DNA of 64,000 bases from Sphingobacteriales bacterium 39-19 (GCA_001898465.1 MKTX01000005.1:1-64000); one strand, 5' to 3'. Positions 18,532-28,194 are shown, numbered from the stretch's first letter. Numbers and translations are program-made. Notes: a model not told the origin generated them from the letters alone.

Positions 18532-19185
18532 ATGAAATTTTTTATAGATACTGCCAACCTTGGCCAAATAAAGGAAGCGCATGAAATGGGGATTTTAGAT
18601 GGTGTAACGACCAATCCTTCTTTAATGGCCAAAGAAGGTATTAAAGGGAAAAAAGCGGTAGAACAACATTATATTGATATTTGCAATATTGTAGACGGGG
18701 ATGTAAGTGCAGAAGTGATCTCTACCGATTTTGACAGCATAATAAAAGAAGGTAAGCATCTTTCGAAACTGCATGAAAAAATTGTGGTGAAAGTACCCAT
18801 GATTAAAGATGGCGTAAAAGCCATGAAATGGTTTACCGATCATGGAATTGCCACCAACTGCACATTGGTTTTTTCTGCCGGCCAGGCCATTTTAGCTGCT
18901 AAAGCCGGGGCTAAATATGTGTCTCCATTTATTGGCCGTATTGATGACAGTGGATGGAATGGCGTGGAACTGGTTCAGCAAATCAGCCAAATTTATTCTA
19001 TACAAGGTTATAAAACACAAATCTTAGCGGCTTCCATACGCAGCAGCCTGCATATAATACAATGTGCCGAAGCCGGGGCAGATGTTTGCACCTGCCCATT
19101 AGATTCTATCATGGGATTATTAAAGCATCCCCTTACGGATATAGGGCTTGCGAAGTTCCTGGAAGATGCCAAAAAATTTGCTTAA
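18532..19185 (+). CDS. Transaldolase-like fructose-6-phosphate aldolase family protein
   Basis: A 217-residue short transaldolase of the TalC/FSA group: MKFFIDTANL, DGVTTNPSLMAKEG, KIVVKVPMIKDG with the Schiff-base Lys87, and PFIGRIDDSGWNG. This subgroup either splits fructose-6-phosphate or acts as transaldolase in the non-oxidative pentose-phosphate pathway; the sequence alone does not separate the two. It begins 32 nt after the SRP RNA and ends in a clear terminator hairpin that runs into the convergent mtfA gene. Confidence 0.9.
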   Translation: MKFFIDTANLGQIKEAHEMGILDGVTTNPSLMAKEGIKGKKAVEQHYIDICNIVDGDVSAEVISTDFDSIIKEGKHLSKLHEKIVVKVPMIKDGVKAMKWFTDHGIATNCTLVFSAGQAILAAKAGAKYVSPFIGRIDDSGWNGVELVQQISQIYSIQGYKTQILAASIRSSLHIIQCAEAGADVCTCPLDSIMGLLKHPLTDIGLAKFLEDAKKFA

Positions 19186-19189
19186 CATT

Positions 19190-19216
19190 AAACCGGGTTA
19201 GTTCCCGGTTTTTTTG
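19190..19216 (+). terminator. Rho-independent terminator of the transaldolase gene, overlapping mtfA 3' end
   Basis: An 8-bp stem aaaccggg (19190-19197) / cccggttt (19204-19211) with a 6-nt loop is followed by a run of T on the plus strand. The hairpin includes the TAA stop (19198-19200) and last codons of the convergent MtfA gene. Confidence 0.85.
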
Positions 19217-19974
19217 GGTATAGTACCAAACATTTGTTGCAGCATATTAAATAATTGGGGATGCTGTACTTTGAGTAAATCGGGCCGTTCAAAAAAATAC
19301 TCTGCCACCACAGCAAAGAATTCGGTTTTATTGGTATAGGCATAAGGGTCAATATCAGATTGCCCCGCTTTTATTTTCTCCATTTCAGTATGAATCATCT
19401 CCAGCCAGGGAATAATATATTGCTGTTGTAATAATACAGCCGGCACACCATCTGTATCACCATCTGCTTTGTCAATCAAATGCACAAATTCATGTATCAC
19501 GGTATTGTGCTTATCTGTTTGGTTTAAAAAAGAATCATGAAGCGCCCGTTGCGATAATAACATTTTACCTTCCAGGTAACCCGTGCCTACCATCCCCAGA
19601 ATATTCCTGTCCGTATTGCCTTCACTTTCAAAATCCCGGTTAAATGTGTCTGCATACAGCAATACTTCTTTCAGGTTCCTGTATTTCCATGCCGGGAAAT
19701 TAAAAACAGGAATAACAGCCCCGCTCGCAACCAGCAACAGGTCCTGGTTGCTGAGGGTGGTATTGATGCCGGTTATTTTAATGCCGTTTAAAAAATCGGT
19801 TATATCCCTTATGAATTGAGCTTTTTGCTTTTCATTTAAATTTTTATAAAATAGGACTTCCCGGTTAAGAAATGATTTATCTATGGTAAATACATTCGCT
19901 TTTATCTTTTTCCTTCTTACAAAAAAATAGATACTGGCCAAAACAATAAAAGCAAATAATATAAAAGGTATCAT
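19198..19974 (-). CDS. mtfA: MtfA-family zinc peptidase with N-terminal membrane segment
   Basis: A 258-residue M90-type peptidase. Residues ~2-20 form one membrane segment followed by RRKK, so it is probably anchored facing the cytoplasm. The catalytic NTVIHEFVHLIDKADG gives HExxH (His161, Glu162, His165), and a downstream NKTEFFAVVAEYFFERP supplies the third-ligand region. In E. coli MtfA binds the repressor Mlc and thereby affects the glucose PTS; here only the fold and active site are evident. It starts 6 nt after the upstream SET-domain gene, so the two likely share a transcript. Its 3' end lies inside the neighbour's terminator. Confidence 0.85.
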   Translation of the reverse strand: MIPFILFAFIVLASIYFFVRRKKIKANVFTIDKSFLNREVLFYKNLNEKQKAQFIRDITDFLNGIKITGINTTLSNQDLLLVASGAVIPVFNFPAWKYRNLKEVLLYADTFNRDFESEGNTDRNILGMVGTGYLEGKMLLSQRALHDSFLNQTDKHNTVIHEFVHLIDKADGDTDGVPAVLLQQQYIIPWLEMIHTEMEKIKAGQSDIDPYAYTNKTEFFAVVAEYFFERPDLLKVQHPQLFNMLQQMFGTIPKKTGN

Positions 19975-19980
19975 ATCATT

Positions 19981-20364
19981 TTATTGAGTAGTAAACCAAA
20001 TGGATTTATCATTATCGAAATCACCATTATAGTTGATGGTCAATTCTTCACCGGCTGCAACCGGCTTAATGGTTTTCACCCACATGGATGCGTTATCAAA
20101 ATCCATAAAATATTCACAATTGCTGTTATAGCTATGATTGTAAACGGGTATATAACCCAATGCCATGGCACATTGATCTTTATTGATTCCCCATTCAAAA
20201 ATATAATCGTGCAGCAGCGTTTTATCTAAATGGCTGCGATCTGCCCCGCTCATCACAATCACAGGAGCCGTTTCTATTATTTCATTTGCCTCAATCGGGC
20301 AATGTGTAAAAACCCCCCGGCCCTTACCGGGCACCTGCTCAATATATAAATAAGTTTTTTGCAT
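19981..20364 (-). CDS. Small SET-domain protein, putative lysine methyltransferase
   Basis: A compact 127-residue SET domain: GKGRGVFTHCPIEANEII at the start, YNHSYNSNCEY matching the NHSxxxNC SAM/lysine-channel motif, and AGEELTINYNGDF matching the final ELTxxY motif. Such stand-alone bacterial SET proteins are predicted protein-lysine N-methyltransferases; targets are unknown. It lacks pre- and post-SET cysteine clusters. It lies 6 nt upstream of mtfA on the same strand and diverges from mgtE. Confidence 0.85.
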   Translation of the reverse strand: MQKTYLYIEQVPGKGRGVFTHCPIEANEIIETAPVIVMSGADRSHLDKTLLHDYIFEWGINKDQCAMALGYIPVYNHSYNSNCEYFMDFDNASMWVKTIKPVAAGEELTINYNGDFDNDKSIWFTTQ

Positions 20365-20427
20365 AACCTTTCATTAACCGATATACATTAAATTGCATCA
20401 CTAAATTAATCATTAGCCATTATGTAA

Positions 20428-21816
20428 ATGGATTTAGAAAAAAGTATATCATTAGCCGACCAGTTTAAAGATATTATTGCAGCCGAAGATAAGTTGCAAA
20501 TAAAAGAATTTTTAAACGATCAAAACATTAGTGATGTTGCAGACTTAATATACGAGTTTCCCGAATTTGAAACACAGATTGTTTCAAACCTCTCCATTCA
20601 CCGGGCCAGCAGTGTATTTAAAATACTGGATTTAAACGAACAAAAAAGGATATTTAAGAACCTGCCTCCCTTAAAATCGGCAGAACTGCTCAATGAACTT
20701 TCGGTAGATGACCGGGTAGATTTTATTGAAGAGCTGCCAACCGGTACCGTAAGAGAGCTAATAAAATTATTAAACCCCGAAGAAAGGAAGATTACACTTG
20801 AAATGCTGGGCTATCCTGAAAACAGCGTGGGCAGACTGATGATACCCGATTATGTTTTTGTGTACGAATACAATACCGTTTCTGAAGTATTTGAAAGCAT
20901 TCGGCACGATGGTTCGCATTGCGAAACCATTGATGTGGTATATGTAATTAACAGAAAAGGTGAATTGCTGGATGATATCAGGATACGGGATTTTTTACTG
21001 GCCGCCCCCGATGTAAAAGTGAGTGAACTGATGGATAACCGCTTCATTGCATTACATGCAAATGATGACCAGGAAATCGCCAGTGAAATATTTAAAATGA
21101 ATAACCGGGTGGCTTTGCCTGTAATTGATGAAAAAAATATCCTTTTAGGAATTGTAACGATTGATGATATTTTATGGGTAGCCCAGGAAGAATTTACAGA
21201 AGATATTCAAAAAATAGGCGGTACCGATGCCCTGGATGAACCCTATGGAGATATACATATCTTTAAATTAGTAAAGAAAAGGGCCGGTTGGTTAGTCTTA
21301 TTATTTTTTGGAGAGATGTTTACCGCAACTGCCATGCAATATTTTGAGCATGAAATAGAAGCCGCAACCGTACTGGCTTTATTTATCCCGCTTATTATGA
21401 GTAGTGGCGGAAATACCGGTTCCCAGGCTTCCACATTAATTATACAGGCCATGGCCCTGGGTGAACTTACCCTGGCAGACTGGTGGAAAGTGATGAAAAG
21501 AGAAATCATTACAGGATTGGCGCTGGGGGCTATATTAGGAAGTATCGGTTTCTTTAGGGTTGTGCTGTGGCAAAACCTGCATATCTACGATTATGGGCCT
21601 CACTGGCAACTGGTGGGCTATACAGTGGCAGTATCCCTATTAGGCATCGTACTTTGGGGCAGCTTGATGGGCTCTATGTTACCCATGATCTTAAAACGGT
21701 TTAAAATGGATCCTGCCACTTCATCGGTTCCATTTGTGGCAACCCTGGTGGATGTAACCGGGATTGTTATTTATTTTTCAGTAGCTTACTTTTTCTTAAA
21801 AGGAATATTGCTTTAA
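20428..21816 (+). CDS. mgtE: Magnesium transporter MgtE
   Basis: 462 residues in the standard layout: N-terminal helical MgtE domain (~10-130, LIYEFPEFETQIVSNL), a CBS pair (~135-260, GRLMIPDYVFVYE and VALPVIDEKNILLGIVTIDDIL), and a five-helix channel domain (~285-460) with the MSSGGNTGSQAST pore signature. Mg2+ binding between the N-domain and CBS domains closes the channel in known members, giving feedback control at protein level. No M-box-like leader is obvious in the 63 nt before it. Confidence 0.95.
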   Translation: MDLEKSISLADQFKDIIAAEDKLQIKEFLNDQNISDVADLIYEFPEFETQIVSNLSIHRASSVFKILDLNEQKRIFKNLPPLKSAELLNELSVDDRVDFIEELPTGTVRELIKLLNPEERKITLEMLGYPENSVGRLMIPDYVFVYEYNTVSEVFESIRHDGSHCETIDVVYVINRKGELLDDIRIRDFLLAAPDVKVSELMDNRFIALHANDDQEIASEIFKMNNRVALPVIDEKNILLGIVTIDDILWVAQEEFTEDIQKIGGTDALDEPYGDIHIFKLVKKRAGWLVLLFFGEMFTATAMQYFEHEIEAATVLALFIPLIMSSGGNTGSQASTLIIQAMALGELTLADWWKVMKREIITGLALGAILGSIGFFRVVLWQNLHIYDYGPHWQLVGYTVAVSLLGIVLWGSLMGSMLPMILKRFKMDPATSSVPFVATLVDVTGIVIYFSVAYFFLKGILL

Positions 21817-21940
21817 ATAATATCCTCTTTAAAAACAGGGATAACTTAGAATGGCTATTCGAAAATTTAAAATATGATTAACCCATAAAAATCAATAATT
21901 TTACAGGTTATCATTTAACCAATAAACAGAAAAAGAAATT

Positions 21941-23779
21941 ATGTGTGGAATAGTAGGTTACACCGGCCCCAGGCAAGCATACCCCGTAATACTGAAAGGG
22001 TTAAAAAGATTAGAATACCGTGGCTACGATAGTGCCGGGGTGGCGCTTTTGCATGAAGGTAAAATAGATGTTTACAAAAAGAAAGGAAAAGTAGCCGGGC
22101 TGGAAGAAATGCTGGTAGGTAAAAATTTAGATGCCCATATGGGAATTGGCCATACCCGCTGGGCAACCCATGGGGAGCCCAATGACCGAAATGCACATCC
22201 CCATAGTTCATCCAATGGAAAATTAGCGATGATCCATAATGGGATCATTGAAAATTATGCCCAGCTTAAAAACGAACTTATTAAAAATGGCTACCAGTTT
22301 ACCAGCGATACCGATACCGAAGTTTTATTAAACTTTATAGAATACATACAAACGAATAATGAGTGCGGGCTGGAAGAAGCCTTACGCATTGCTTTAAAAC
22401 GGGTAACCGGGGCGTATTGCATTTTATTAATGGAGCAGGATAATCCCGAAACCATAATTGCCGCACGCAAAGGCAGCCCTTTAGTAATTGGTATTGGCAA
22501 AGGAGAACATTTTTTAGCCAGCGATGCCTCTCCCATTATTGAATACACCAAAGAAGTAGTATATGTAAACGATTATGAACTTGCCATAGTAAAACCCGGT
22601 GAACTTATTTTAAAAAACCTGGGTAATGAAAAGGTAACGCCATATATCACCAAATTAGATATGCAATTAGCAGCCATTGAAAAAGGCGGCTACGATCATT
22701 TTATGCTCAAAGAAATATTTGAGCAGCCCAGTACCATTCATGATTGCCTGCGTGGCCGCCTGGATGCCCAGGCCGGAACCATTACCATGAGCGGTGTTCA
22801 GGAACATATTGAACAACTGAAAAATGCAAACCGCATTATGATCATCGCCTGCGGAACCAGCTGGCATGCGGGCCTGGTGGCAGAATATGTAATAGAAGAA
22901 CTTTGCCGCATACCGGTAGAGGTTGAATATGCATCGGAATTCAGGTACCGCAACCCGATCGTAAATAAAGGAGATGTGATTATTGCCATTTCTCAAAGCG
23001 GTGAAACCGCCGATACTTTAGTGGCGCTTGACCGGGCTAAAGAAAATGGTGCTTTTATCTTTGGGGTTGTAAATGCCGTAGGATCATCCATTGCACGTAT
23101 ATCCCATGCAGGCGCATATACACACGCAGGCCCCGAAATTGGCGTGGCTTCTACCAAGGCATTCACAGGCCAGCTGGCTGTACTTATGATGATGGCTCTT
23201 AAAATAGCCCATGAAAAGAAAACCATTACAGCAGAATATTATCAAAAATTATTAACAGAGCTGAATGACGTACCCGAAAAAGTAGATGCCATTTTAAAAA
23301 ATGCGGCAGAAATAAAATCCATAGCAGAAAAGTACAAAGAGGCAACAGATTTTCTTTTCCTGGGCAGGGGGTATAATTTTCCCATTGCCCTGGAAGGCGC
23401 TTTAAAACTTAAAGAAATTTCTTATATCCATGCCGAAGGGTATCCCGCTGCAGAAATGAAACATGGCCCCATTGCCCTGGTTGATGAAAATTTACCCGTC
23501 GTTTTTGTGGCCACAAAAGATTCTTACCACGAAAAAATTGTAAGCAATATGCAGGAAATAAAGGCCCGTAAAGGAAAAATTATTTCCATCATTACAGAAG
23601 GCGATACCATCAGCCCTACTTTAAGTAATGACTGCTTTAGTATTCCCCCTGCCGATGAGTTGATTGCTCCATTACTCAGCGTGATCCCATTACAATTACT
23701 TTCTTATTATACAGGAATTGCAAAAGGTATTGATGTAGATAAACCCAGGAACCTGGCAAAAAGTGTAACAGTAGAATAA
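21941..23779 (+). CDS. glmS: Glutamine-fructose-6-phosphate aminotransferase (isomerizing)
   Basis: Makes glucosamine-6-phosphate for peptidoglycan and LPS. The mature N-terminus is MCGIVGYTG with glutaminase nucleophile Cys2; the amidotransferase domain covers ~2-240 (HTRWATHGEPN, HNGIIENY). Two SIS domains cover ~285-610 (IACGTSWHAG, SQSGETADT, KEISYIHAEGYPAAEMKHGP). The C-terminus DKPRNLAKSVTVE is canonical. No glmS ribozyme-like sequence stands out in the 124-nt upstream gap. A DUF4954 gene follows after 62 nt, then pdxJ. Confidence 0.97.
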   Translation: MCGIVGYTGPRQAYPVILKGLKRLEYRGYDSAGVALLHEGKIDVYKKKGKVAGLEEMLVGKNLDAHMGIGHTRWATHGEPNDRNAHPHSSSNGKLAMIHNGIIENYAQLKNELIKNGYQFTSDTDTEVLLNFIEYIQTNNECGLEEALRIALKRVTGAYCILLMEQDNPETIIAARKGSPLVIGIGKGEHFLASDASPIIEYTKEVVYVNDYELAIVKPGELILKNLGNEKVTPYITKLDMQLAAIEKGGYDHFMLKEIFEQPSTIHDCLRGRLDAQAGTITMSGVQEHIEQLKNANRIMIIACGTSWHAGLVAEYVIEELCRIPVEVEYASEFRYRNPIVNKGDVIIAISQSGETADTLVALDRAKENGAFIFGVVNAVGSSIARISHAGAYTHAGPEIGVASTKAFTGQLAVLMMMALKIAHEKKTITAEYYQKLLTELNDVPEKVDAILKNAAEIKSIAEKYKEATDFLFLGRGYNFPIALEGALKLKEISYIHAEGYPAAEMKHGPIALVDENLPVVFVATKDSYHEKIVSNMQEIKARKGKIISIITEGDTISPTLSNDCFSIPPADELIAPLLSVIPLQLLSYYTGIAKGIDVDKPRNLAKSVTVE

Positions 23780-23841
23780 TTAAAACGGCCGGCCAATATG
23801 GGGAAATAATTATTCTTAAACGCAAAAGCTTAACTGCAGAT

Positions 23842-25962
23842 ATGAATATTATACAAACACACCCGGTAAATAACCTGGGCTATAATTTTATAGATGAAAA
23901 GTATATCCCAAAAAATAAAAATGAATATTATTTAAGGGATATACAAAATCGCTCCGGTATTCAATACAGGGCGCTGAGTGCCGACCAATTAGAAGTTTTA
24001 ATAAAAAACAACAATACTTCAGATAACTGGAACAATATACTGGTATCAGAAAAATTTGATGCGAACCTGGTAAAAAACTGTAACTTTTTCGGGCTCGTGC
24101 GTATTGGTTACATGCAATCATATTATAAAGAGTTTCATAACCTGCGTATGCCGGTAGGGTTATACAACAGTACCATCATCAGTACCGATATTGGCAATAA
24201 TGTATGCATTAACAATGTAAATTACCTAAGTCATTTTGTAATTGAAGACGATGTAATGATTGCCAATGTAAATGAGCTTGCCACTACAGGCACTGCTAAA
24301 TTTGGGAACGGCATCATAAAGCAGGGAGAAGAAGAAAAACACAGGATATGGTTAGAAGTATGCAATGAAAACGGAGGCAGGAGCATCATTCCATTTAATG
24401 GCATGCTGGCCGCAGATGCCTATTTATGGAGTAAGTACCGGGATGATGAAGCGCTTCTTGAAAAGTTTAAAATTTTTACACAAAAAAAATTCGATAAAAA
24501 AAGAGGGTATTACGGAAAAATAGGCCAGCGGACCGTTATTAAAAACTGTGGCATTTTAAAAGACATCTGGATAGGTTCCGATGCCTATTTAAAAGGTGCC
24601 AATAAAATAAAAAATGTAACCATTAACAGCGATGAAAACCGGAAATCGCAGGTGGGCGAAGGTTGCGAACTGGTGAATGGCATTGTAGGGTACGGCTGCC
24701 GTCTTTTTTATGGTGTAAAAGCAGTTCGTTTTGTAATGGCATCTCATTCTCAATTAAAATATGGTGCACGCCTCATCAATTCATACCTGGGAAATAATAG
24801 TACCATTTCCTGTTGCGAAGTACTCAATTCCTTAATTTTCCCTTCGCATGAACAACATCATAACAATTCTTTTTTATGCGCTTCTTTAATCATGGGGCAA
24901 AGCAATATTGCCGCCGGCGCAACGATTGGCAGCAATCATAATAGCCGCAGTGCAGATGGTGAAATCATTGCCGGGCGTGGCTTTTGGCCAGGGCTTTGTG
25001 TTAGTTTAAAACACAATTCAAAATTTGCTTCCTTCTCTATAATTGCCAAAGGCGATTTTCCTGCTGAACTCAATATCCCCATCCCGTTTTCTTTATTGCA
25101 TCATGATGTGAGCAACAATAAACTGGTATTGATGCCGGCCTATTGGTTTATGTATAATATGTATGCCCTGGAACGTAATGCATGGAAATATGAAGACCGG
25201 GACAGGCGCACTGAAAAACTGCAGAAACTGGAGTTTGAATACCTGGCGCCCGATACGATCAATGAAATATTTGACGCCTTAAAAATATTACAGTCGTTAA
25301 AAACCGATAAAGAAGGTTCGGCCATAGTACAAGGCTGGGAAAATTCCGATCGCCTCATTGAAATTATTAAAGTACCCAAAGCCGTATCGATATTTAAAGA
25401 ACTAATTGTATTTTATTTTGGGAGCTTGCTAATTCGCCATATTATACAACATAAAACTAAAAGTTTTTCAGAACTTAAAAAAAGCCTGCCCTCTCAAATA
25501 AGCCGTAGTGTGTGGCAAAATATTGGCGGGCAGTTGATTCAAAAAAAATCAGTAGATAAATTAAAGAAATCTATAAATGAAGGCCAGATAGAAACCTGGG
25601 ACGCCATGCACCAGTATTACCGGGATATGGGCAATGTATACGAAAAAGACAAACTGCAGCATGCCTATACCAGTTATTTAGAGTTAAAAAACATCACCGG
25701 CGCCCAATTTACTCCAGCCAGCTTAAAGAATGTACTTAAAAATACAGTCCGCATCAAAGAATGGATGTGCCAGCATATTTTAGAATCCCGTGCAAAAGAT
25801 TATACCAACCCTTTCAGGAAGATGGTTTATGACAATACAGAAGAAATGAACCAGGTGGTAGGCCGCTTAGAAGATAATAGCTTTATTCAGCACCAGTTTG
25901 CTTTATTACAACAAATGAAAGATGAAGTAAAACAAATTGGCGAAAAATTTAAACTGAATTAA
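23842..25962 (+). CDS. DUF4954 family protein with left-handed beta-helix-like core
   Basis: 706 residues without a signal peptide, so cytoplasmic. I recognise the family as DUF4954, widespread in Bacteroidota, function unknown to me. Residues ~70-420 show hexapeptide-like short repeats (ISTDIGNNVCINNVNYLSHFVIEDDVMI, YGCRLFYGVKAVRFV, AAGATIGSNHNSRSADGE), suggesting a parallel beta-helix as in sugar-nucleotide acyl- and nucleotidyltransferases. The C-terminal ~270 residues are mainly helical. It is flanked by glmS (62 nt) and pdxJ (9 nt) on the same strand. A role in amino-sugar metabolism is plausible from context but unproven. Confidence 0.75.
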   Translation: MNIIQTHPVNNLGYNFIDEKYIPKNKNEYYLRDIQNRSGIQYRALSADQLEVLIKNNNTSDNWNNILVSEKFDANLVKNCNFFGLVRIGYMQSYYKEFHNLRMPVGLYNSTIISTDIGNNVCINNVNYLSHFVIEDDVMIANVNELATTGTAKFGNGIIKQGEEEKHRIWLEVCNENGGRSIIPFNGMLAADAYLWSKYRDDEALLEKFKIFTQKKFDKKRGYYGKIGQRTVIKNCGILKDIWIGSDAYLKGANKIKNVTINSDENRKSQVGEGCELVNGIVGYGCRLFYGVKAVRFVMASHSQLKYGARLINSYLGNNSTISCCEVLNSLIFPSHEQHHNNSFLCASLIMGQSNIAAGATIGSNHNSRSADGEIIAGRGFWPGLCVSLKHNSKFASFSIIAKGDFPAELNIPIPFSLLHHDVSNNKLVLMPAYWFMYNMYALERNAWKYEDRDRRTEKLQKLEFEYLAPDTINEIFDALKILQSLKTDKEGSAIVQGWENSDRLIEIIKVPKAVSIFKELIVFYFGSLLIRHIIQHKTKSFSELKKSLPSQISRSVWQNIGGQLIQKKSVDKLKKSINEGQIETWDAMHQYYRDMGNVYEKDKLQHAYTSYLELKNITGAQFTPASLKNVLKNTVRIKEWMCQHILESRAKDYTNPFRKMVYDNTEEMNQVVGRLEDNSFIQHQFALLQQMKDEVKQIGEKFKLN

Positions 25963-25971
25963 AATATCATC

Positions 25972-26691
25972 ATGACAAAGCTTTCAGTAAATATTAATAA
26001 ACTGGCAACTCTTCGCAATGCAAGAGGCCATAATAATCCTGACATTATACAGGCAGCCAAAGACATTGAATCTTTTGGTGCAGATGGTATTACGGTACAT
26101 CCCCGGCCCGATGAACGGCATATCCGGTATGCTGATGTATATGCACTTAAAAAAGTAATAAAAACTGAATTTAATATTGAAGGCAACCCCACCGAAGAAA
26201 GTTTCGTAAAACTGGCACTCGAAAATAAACCCACACAAGTAACCCTGGTGCCGGATGCCAAAGGACAAATCACCAGCAACCACGGTTGGAACACCCTAGA
26301 GCATGCCGGCTATTTAAAAGAGATCATTTCCGTATTTAAAAATGCGAACATACGGGTATCTATATTTGTAGATCCAGTGGTAGAGATGGTAGAGGCAGCA
26401 AAGGCAACCGGTACCGACCGGGTAGAATTATATACGGAATCGTATGCCCATGAATACACAAAAAATCATAAAGAACTAGCCATACTGCCTTACCGGTTGG
26501 CTGCAAAGAAAGCAATGGAATTAGGGCTGGGCATCAACGCAGGCCATGACCTGGATTTACAAAACCTCCGGTTTTTTAAATCGGAAATTGAGGGATTGCT
26601 GGAAGTTTCCATTGGGCATGCACTCATTTGCGATGCAATTTACCTGGGGCTGGAAAATACAGTGCAATTATATAAACGTTGCCTTCAGTAG
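25972..26691 (+). CDS. pdxJ: Pyridoxine 5'-phosphate synthase
   Basis: Closes the pyridine ring from 1-deoxyxylulose-5-phosphate and 3-amino-2-oxopropyl phosphate in vitamin B6 synthesis. The 239-residue TIM barrel shows NINKLATLRNARG (the Bacteroidota form of NIDHVATLR), FGADGITVHPRPDERHI, GNPTEE, QVTLVPD, and LGINAGHDL. It starts 9 nt after the DUF4954 gene, implying one transcript. It ends one base from the stop of the convergent exonuclease gene. Confidence 0.95.
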   Translation: MTKLSVNINKLATLRNARGHNNPDIIQAAKDIESFGADGITVHPRPDERHIRYADVYALKKVIKTEFNIEGNPTEESFVKLALENKPTQVTLVPDAKGQITSNHGWNTLEHAGYLKEIISVFKNANIRVSIFVDPVVEMVEAAKATGTDRVELYTESYAHEYTKNHKELAILPYRLAAKKAMELGLGINAGHDLDLQNLRFFKSEIEGLLEVSIGHALICDAIYLGLENTVQLYKRCLQ

Positions 26692-26692
26692 T

Positions 26693-27412
26693 TTAGGCTA
26701 CATAATCCACATCATCGGGGTGCAGTATTGGCTTTCCTTTTAATCTTAAAAATATATTACCCACGGTTACCACATCTTTTTGGCAATACACGGCAATGCG
26801 GGGCAAATCGTTTTGAACCCAGTATACTTCTCCTACCATGCTGCCATCAATATCATCTTTAGGTGAAGGCACTTGTAATGCAGCCGCTAATAATTTTAAA
26901 GAAGTAAAATTTTTATAATCGCCAAACCGCCAGTATTGAAATGTATCTATCAAATTCGTTTCCCAGGGTTTCATATTCTGAAAATCTAAAAACCCGGGAA
27001 TGGGTATATTATTTATCAGCAAACGGCGGCAAATAAATGGTATATCAAACTCTTTAATATTATGGCCCGCAAAACACCATTTATTATTATGATTTTCTAT
27101 TTTTAGCATGGTGGCTAAAAAGTCTTGTAGTATCTTTTTTTCATCATGGCCATAAAAAGATTTTACCCGCATTTTTAATTGAGGCTCCTTCATAAAATAT
27201 CCCATACTAATGCATACAATTTTACTGAACTCAGCCATTACCCCCGCCCGTTCTTTATAAAATGCTGCCGCATCTTTTTCTTCGGGTAAAATACGTACCG
27301 TCTTATCTGTCCATAAGTGTTGCCAGTATTCTTCCAACTCAGTAAAAGATGATTTTTCTGATACGGTTTCAATATCAATAATGATAATATCTTCTGTACG
27401 GATGTGCATCAT
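26693..27412 (-). CDS. Predicted 3'-5' exonuclease, PolB-type DEDD fold
   Basis: A 239-residue DEDDy-type nuclease: Exo I IIIDIETVSE (Asp/Glu pair ~14-16), Exo II WCFAGHNIKEFDIPFICRR, and Exo III IAVYCQKDVVTVGNI with the YxxxD catalytic pair. This matches the stand-alone predicted PolB-like exonuclease family (PF10108). It should hydrolyse single-stranded DNA or RNA from the 3' end in the cytoplasm. It is monocistronic and converges with pdxJ. Confidence 0.85.
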   Translation of the reverse strand: MMHIRTEDIIIIDIETVSEKSSFTELEEYWQHLWTDKTVRILPEEKDAAAFYKERAGVMAEFSKIVCISMGYFMKEPQLKMRVKSFYGHDEKKILQDFLATMLKIENHNNKWCFAGHNIKEFDIPFICRRLLINNIPIPGFLDFQNMKPWETNLIDTFQYWRFGDYKNFTSLKLLAAALQVPSPKDDIDGSMVGEVYWVQNDLPRIAVYCQKDVVTVGNIFLRLKGKPILHPDDVDYVA

Positions 27413-27474
27413 AACAAATATTTATTACTGTTAAAATACAAAATTTTATTTTAATAAAATGGCTTTACCCATCC

Positions 27475-28101
27475 CTAGAATGTAATACCAGCAAAAACCT
27501 GGATGGCTTCGCTTTTCCATTTTTGAAGATCATCAATGGCATTTATATTGGTGAAACCCAGCTTGTACCGGGCGCCAATATGTACCAGGGGAAGTTGTAT
27601 CCATAACCCACCGATTGCACTCCACTCTGCTTTTTTATATACATTCCCCGGGTATTGCAAACTATCCAGGGTTTCTTTTAACAAAGACCCAAAAGACGGC
27701 CCCACCTGTAATTTTATTCTTTTGGAAGGCCCTATATTTATATTTAATAACAGGGGAATTTCCAGGTAATTGAGTTTCCCTTTTCGCTGACTGCCGGCAT
27801 AAAAAATATCTTCATAAATATCATTGGGATCTTTGCTGAAGGATGCAGCCGACTGTACCAGGTTTACTTCCGGCTGTATGCCCAATCGTTTTGTAATATT
27901 AAATTGTAAAAATCCGCCCAACTGATAATTATAATGGAAGCCTGATGTATAGCTTTGCCCATTTATCCTGTTTACATTTACGCCGGCTTTTGCACCAAAC
28001 CGAAAAAAGTTTTCATGGTTCATTTTTAAAGGAATTCGTTGGGCATAGGCGGCTCCTGAGAATCCTATACAAACCAGGAAGATGAATAGATATTTTTGCA
28101 T
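27475..28101 (-). CDS. Outer-membrane beta-barrel protein, PorT-like
   Basis: 208 residues from the ATG at 28101, which places the signal peptide (MQKYLFIFLVCIGFSGAAYAQ) at the N-terminus; the ORF track start lies 11 codons earlier. The rest alternates polar and aromatic residues as in an eight-strand barrel (FGAKAGVNVNRINGQ, FLQFNITKRLGIQPEVNLVQS, YLEIPLLLNINIG) and ends in Phe. It is paralogous to the gene at 40774-41355 (GFTNINAIDDLQKWKS against GLTNLNDIDNKEKWKS). Function is unknown; such barrels are common in Bacteroidota outer membranes. Confidence 0.8.
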   Translation of the reverse strand: MQKYLFIFLVCIGFSGAAYAQRIPLKMNHENFFRFGAKAGVNVNRINGQSYTSGFHYNYQLGGFLQFNITKRLGIQPEVNLVQSAASFSKDPNDIYEDIFYAGSQRKGKLNYLEIPLLLNINIGPSKRIKLQVGPSFGSLLKETLDSLQYPGNVYKKAEWSAIGGLWIQLPLVHIGARYKLGFTNINAIDDLQKWKSEAIQVFAGITF

Positions 28102-28194
28102 TGCCCGAAATTTTAACCACTCCAAAAATAACAAACTAAGTTTTAAACCGGCTTTATTTACGAGAAATGATTGAGCAGTAGTTGTAAGATAATT

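Noticed and set aside
21817-21940. Possible glmS ribozyme upstream of glmS
   Set aside because: The 124-nt gap has no ribozyme-like core or pseudoknot pattern, and the spacing and sequence are simply AT-rich.
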